A stretch of DNA of 64,000 bases from the NCBI GenBank assembly GCA_030813035.1, contig JAUSTV010000005.1, one strand, 5' to 3'. The stretch is from Bacillus_BA fengqiuensis. GTDB lineage: Bacteria > Bacillota > Bacilli > Bacillales > Bacillaceae_H. Within the stretch, counting starts at the first letter, position 1, and each line of letters opens with the position of its first letter. Shown in pieces: positions 60,466 to 64,000 of this stretch. The notes under the pieces were generated by a model. It did no database searches, had not been told where the DNA came from, and worked only from the letters and a program-made list of their open reading frames with translations. The position numbers and the translations under genes were made by a program.

Positions 60466-60571
60466 TGAAAGGCCCCGTCACGAATCTTTAGTTTTACTAA
60501 GTTTTCATAACGTGGCCTTTCAGGGGGGTGACTTAAACGGATTGCCTTTTATCCGTTTAAGTCAACCTCCC
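60466..60571. repeat. Palindromic repeat, copy 4
   Basis: A degenerate core TGAAAGGCCCCGTCA ... ACGTGGCCTTTCA (60466-60522) is followed by a separate hairpin GGTGACTTAAACGGA / TCCGTTTAAGTCAACC (about 60526-60568). It lies upstream of the RsbR-like gene. Confidence 0.65.
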
Positions 60572-60648
60572 TATTTAAAATTGACTTTTCCTCTTTATTC
60601 CTTTAACAATAGTAATAGAAGAAAATACCCTAAGAGCAAGGTGAAATT

Positions 60649-61494
60649 ATGGATAATAAGACAATGGCTTTATATAACTTTCTCATTGAACATGCGTCTC
60701 AGTTTACGGAGGATTGGCTCAAATTCCAAAAGGTCAAAGAGGGCTCTGATTATTCAGTCGCTGCTCCTCCGGCTGTCATGAATAAAATCAAAGAACAAAA
60801 TAGTAACTATGTTCGTCTCGTTTCCAACTCACTTCTTCAAACCGAAGAAGAGATGAAAGAAACGATTTCCAACTGGACAAACCAAACAGCCGCAGATCGG
60901 GTTCAATCCAAAACATCTTTAAGCGAAGTCGCACGAAACTCTGGTATTTTCCGCCGTGTCTATTGGGATTACGTGCAAAAATTCGCAAGGCAAACCGAGT
61001 TATCCATTACTGCGGATGATATATTTACATGGGAAAAAAAGCTGAACACCACCCTGGACTATGTATTTGAAACGTTCACGACCTACTTTACGGATATGTT
61101 GTTGGACCGTCTTGCCTCCCAGGCTTCTCTCATTAAGGAACTAAGTGCCCCCGTCATCACGTTGACGCAACATGTTGGATTGCTGCCGGTGATTGGAGAT
61201 GTCGACACCGCTCGTGCCAAAAGTATATTGGAATCCACTCTCCAGCAAAGTGTAGACGCAAAAATCTCCATTCTCATTATCGACTTGTCAGGAGTGGTAA
61301 TGGTCGATACAATGGTCGCTCATCAAATCTTCCATCTGATTGATTCATTACGAATTGTCGGCATAAAAGCCATTTTGACCGGCATTCGACCGGAAGTCGC
61401 CCATACGGCCATCCAGCTTGGAATCGACTTTTCCGACATTACAACGGAAAGTTCGCTGCAAAATGTGATGAAAAAGCTGATGCCAACAATTTAA
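60649..61494 (+). CDS. RsbR-like STAS protein (stressosome component)
   Basis: The protein has 281 residues with AAGGTGA in front of ATG. The N-terminal half is helical and resembles the non-haem globin-like sensor domain of RsbR paralogues. The C-terminal STAS domain (about 160-279) has VITLTQHVGLLPVIGDVDTARA, IDLSGVVMVDTMVAHQIF with the phosphorylatable Thr/Ser region, and AILTGIRPEVAHTAIQLGIDF. RsbR proteins assemble with RsbS and RsbT to control sigma-B or related stress responses. No RsbS/RsbT is next to it, so it is an orphan paralogue. Confidence 0.9.
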   Translation: MDNKTMALYNFLIEHASQFTEDWLKFQKVKEGSDYSVAAPPAVMNKIKEQNSNYVRLVSNSLLQTEEEMKETISNWTNQTAADRVQSKTSLSEVARNSGIFRRVYWDYVQKFARQTELSITADDIFTWEKKLNTTLDYVFETFTTYFTDMLLDRLASQASLIKELSAPVITLTQHVGLLPVIGDVDTARAKSILESTLQQSVDAKISILIIDLSGVVMVDTMVAHQIFHLIDSLRIVGIKAILTGIRPEVAHTAIQLGIDFSDITTESSLQNVMKKLMPTI

Positions 61495-61587
61495 AGCCAT
61501 GCATTTCATATTGAATTTCGACCAACGCAAATTCCTTTAAAGAATTGCGACTAATTGTTTTAGGAAGCACGCCAATTATATAAAGAA

Positions 61588-61712
61588 AGAGGCTGACTCA
61601 ACAAGTACAACCCTGGAGTCAGCCTCTGAAAGGACCCGTCATGAACATCTGACAACATCGCAGATTCTGTGATGGGTTCTTTATTTTTTGATTTATTTTG
61701 AGACTTATCGGT
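61588..61712. repeat. Palindromic repeat, copy 5
   Basis: Hairpin AGAGGCTGACTC / GAGTCAGCCTCT (61588-61627), then TGAAAGGACCCGTCAT paired imperfectly with TGTGATGGGTTCTTT, and a tail with GAGACTTATCGGTCAAGCC. It has the same layout as copy 1. Confidence 0.75.
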
Positions 61713-61754
61713 CAAGCCCTTTTATACCGCAACAGAAAAAACAGTTTATAATTT

Positions 61755-64000
61755 CTATCTTTCTATTGCATGGATACGCTCAACCTCTTCACTCGCCTTT
61801 ACCATCAATTCGTATTGACGCAGTCTCAGTTCAAAAATGGTTAACGGGTCGTAATACGTTTGAGGGTTGGCTTTCATATCGCTTAACATTTCTTCGCTCT
61901 CTTCAATTTCCTGGCGAGCTGCCGACACCATCTCGTTTAAAACAATAAACGGACTTTTGAAGAACATATTGATATCGACCGTTAATGCCTTTTCAAACAA
62001 ATCGAATTGCAAGAAAAACTTATTGATGATCGACGTTGTTACCTCTTCATAGCTTTCGTTCTCTAAATATTTTTTATATTGGTTATGAAGCAACTGTTTA
62101 TTTTGCGGAAGGGCCCCCAGCAATTTCCCGGCACTTTTCAACAAAAACTGTGCCGGCTTAAATCGAAGCAAAATATTCTCTTCTTCAATCTCGATTCTGC
62201 TTGTCATCCGATTCGCATCTCTAAGCCAGTCGTCCAACACTTTCAAATCGCATTCCAATATCATTTTCTTTTCTTCATATATCCCATTAAAGGTTTCGCT
62301 CATTTCTTCCAAATAGGTTTGAGCTTGAGTCAGCTCCTCATTGGATTGCTGGAGCCACCCTTGAATAGAACTGCAGAATTTAGGAACGATCTCTTCTTGT
62401 AAATATTGTTGAAGTCTTTCATTCATTTTTTTATTTAATTCAAGATGAAGATTTCTCACGTCGCTGTCTTCATTCACTAAATCCGAACATTTGTGCAGCA
62501 ACTTGGGAATATTCTCTGTAAGCTCCATTTTCATCTCTTCTTTAATTGTATGATAAGACTTCGTAATCACCCGTGTTTTTTCCGTTTCTAGGTCTCTAAG
62601 GTTATTAATAAAGCCATTTAACCTCACTAGAATATCTTCATTCCGTTTAATCGAATCTATTAATCCATTTTCCACTTCTACTCTCTTTTTCAAAAGCTGT
62701 GTTAATGTTTCTCTTATGAAAAATAGAAGCTTTGCCGTGCGTTCTTTCTCTAAATTTACACTGCTGAGATTAAAACTCGATTGCATGAACTGCCCAAGAT
62801 CGTTCAACTGCTGACGAATAGCGTATATGGAGGAATAAGGTAGAATGTTGGCATTTGGGAAATACGCATTTATTCTAGTCTTTATGTCATCTACAAGTCT
62901 TATTGCATCCACATCATTATGCACTACATCCATTTTATTTAATAGAAAATGAATCGGGATGCCAGGTACATGCTCTTGCAGTTGAAATAAAGCATCACGC
63001 TCCTTGTCAGTAAACGGTTCATTTGCATCAAGCACGAATAATAGGCCGTCAGCTAACGGTAAGTGCTTGAATGCTTCATTCCTTTGAATGCTTTCTTTGC
63101 TGAAGCCAGGAGTATCAATGAACGAACACTTATTTTCATTTAAAAATCTGCAAGGAAGGTTTAATTCGACAAACCCTTCTTTCACCTTTGATCGCCGACT
63201 TGTTGTACCCATATTGGCCAACTCTGAGAAATCTTGCACTACCCTTATTTCGGTATCTGATATTTCATTGATTTGCTCATGGTCATCATGACGTATCACA
63301 ACAGCCGATGCTGAGGCTCCTACGATATTTTCCCCCAGTATGGAGTTTATAAAGGATGATTTTCCGCTTCCGCGTAATCCGGCTATTAAAATATTTTTTC
63401 CGTTCATATCAGCAAGATAATGAGCCCACCACTTGAAGCGGTTCCCTACTTCCAGGTCATGAATCTGAGCCCATTTCATAATGGAGTCACAAAGGTCAAG
63501 ACCGTAATCTAATCCATGAATGTTACTATTAGTATTGAAAATAAGGTTTTCCGCCTCTTTTACTACTGATGCATCCAATGTAGCTGGAAAGATTTCGCTC
63601 CATGCGAACACTGCAGCAGAGACAAATAATGCTTGAGATGAATCGGTTGCTCTCAACCAATTTGTTAAAAGGGCAGGAATCACATCGTGCAGTTCTTCAA
63701 GTAAATGTTGCCCCTCCATTAATTCGCAATAAGTTTTCTCATGGAGAGCGGAAATTTCCGGCCAAACATGGCGCGTTTCCAGCTTCACATTTAGTAAAAT
63801 ATCATTGACCATCTTTATCCATGAAAGATAAAGTTCTTGATTTTTATAGGTATGCCAAAGCGAGGAAATGACTCTTTCAAAATAGGATTCATCAACCTTA
63901 TAAAACGTAAATAGCAATTGATTAAAATAGTCTGGTGTGAAATTTTTTGTATATCCTTTCTCAATATATGCGTTAAGGATATCAAACCAGTTCAGCGATT
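61755..64000 (-). CDS. Dynamin-like GTPase (5' end outside window)
   Basis: The frame stays open to the window edge, so the N terminus is missing; at least 747 residues are visible. The G domain has the P-loop AGLRGSGKSSFINSIL, a switch-region Thr in MGTTSRR, G3 DTPGFSKE and G4 LLNKMDVV. It is preceded by about 190 residues of helical sequence and followed by long helical segments (TAKLLFFIRETLTQLLKKRVEVENGLIDSIKRNEDIL) and a hydrophobic patch near PAQFLLKSAGKLLGALP. This is the layout of bacterial dynamin-like or stress GTPases that act on membranes. It stands alone here, and no paired dynamin gene is seen. Confidence 0.85.
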   Translation of the reverse strand, partial: SLNWFDILNAYIEKGYTKNFTPDYFNQLLFTFYKVDESYFERVISSLWHTYKNQELYLSWIKMVNDILLNVKLETRHVWPEISALHEKTYCELMEGQHLLEELHDVIPALLTNWLRATDSSQALFVSAAVFAWSEIFPATLDASVVKEAENLIFNTNSNIHGLDYGLDLCDSIMKWAQIHDLEVGNRFKWWAHYLADMNGKNILIAGLRGSGKSSFINSILGENIVGASASAVVIRHDDHEQINEISDTEIRVVQDFSELANMGTTSRRSKVKEGFVELNLPCRFLNENKCSFIDTPGFSKESIQRNEAFKHLPLADGLLFVLDANEPFTDKERDALFQLQEHVPGIPIHFLLNKMDVVHNDVDAIRLVDDIKTRINAYFPNANILPYSSIYAIRQQLNDLGQFMQSSFNLSSVNLEKERTAKLLFFIRETLTQLLKKRVEVENGLIDSIKRNEDILVRLNGFINNLRDLETEKTRVITKSYHTIKEEMKMELTENIPKLLHKCSDLVNEDSDVRNLHLELNKKMNERLQQYLQEEIVPKFCSSIQGWLQQSNEELTQAQTYLEEMSETFNGIYEEKKMILECDLKVLDDWLRDANRMTSRIEIEEENILLRFKPAQFLLKSAGKLLGALPQNKQLLHNQYKKYLENESYEEVTTSIINKFFLQFDLFEKALTVDINMFFKSPFIVLNEMVSAARQEIEESEEMLSDMKANPQTYYDPLTIFELRLRQYELMVKASEEVERIHAIER

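Noticed and set aside
1..64000. Search for CRISPR arrays, tRNA or rRNA genes
   Set aside because: No regularly spaced direct repeats and no tRNA or rRNA-like segment were noticed on reading; a covariance-model scan was not possible.

Overview
The window reads as chromosomal DNA of a low-to-moderate-GC, aerobic, spore-forming-type Bacillaceae. The evidence is strong AGGAGG-type ribosome sites, TTG/GTG starts, CcpA-, Fur- and Fnr-type operators, CstA, NirBD, RocB and AdhT proteins of Bacillus/Geobacillus type, and an IMEF-type encapsulin known from thermotolerant Firmicutes such as Quasibacillus. The species cannot be fixed from the sequence alone.

Layout. 1-5.3 kb: an iron-themed block holding a large lipoprotein (cut by the window edge), a DoxX-like membrane protein and a two-component system, each preceded by a near-perfect or perfect Fur palindrome. 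5.5-10.9 kb: an orphan pdxS, a PucR-type regulator with an in-frame amber codon, aspartate ammonia-lyase and an EutB-like PLP dehydratase. 11.3-21.5 kb: an anthranilate/3-hydroxyanthranilate meta-cleavage operon on the minus strand (HpaB-family monooxygenase, IclR regulator, FAD-synthase domain protein, ACMS decarboxylase, aminomuconate deaminase and semialdehyde dehydrogenase, then the lower pathway to pyruvate and acetyl-CoA). The ring-cleaving dioxygenase and the flavin reductase are absent from the window. 21.7-23.7 kb: TauE-type and FUSC-type transporters. 24.2-27.7 kb: glutarate catabolism (glaH, DUF3870, lhgO, GntR regulator). 28-33.2 kb: an M20 hydrolase, a LysM-3D wall protein, and an HD phosphohydrolase gene split by a complete 2.6-kb group II intron. 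33.4-42.9 kb: cstA-ybdD, an amidohydrolase, a CBO0543-type membrane protein, a Yellow/MRJP-like protein, a RocB-like peptidase and an IclR regulator. 43-49.5 kb: Fe-alcohol dehydrogenase, an NtrB/NtrC-like pair, and AdhT behind a sigma-54 promoter with an upstream palindrome. 49.8-55.2 kb: L,D-transpeptidase, a siroheme CobA-HemD fusion, and nirBD behind two Fnr boxes. 55.2-59 kb: a second iron island, with FetB-like permease, a 2Fe-2S ferredoxin and an unknown gene sharing a Fur-type box, the encapsulin shell and the IMEF ferritin-like cargo. Both the ferredoxin (N terminus) and IMEF (C terminus) carry the LTVGSL encapsulation signal. 59-64 kb: a 3D-domain coiled-coil wall protein, an RsbR-type STAS protein and a dynamin-like GTPase cut by the window edge.

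The most notable systems are the encapsulin iron-storage compartment with its co-packaged ferredoxin, and the anthranilate pathway. The intergenic spaces also hold at least five copies of a palindromic repeat family (core TGAAAGGACCCGTCA / TGACGGGTCCTTTCA), and a MITE with target-site duplication sits inside the meta-cleavage operon. No tRNA, rRNA or CRISPR array was seen.
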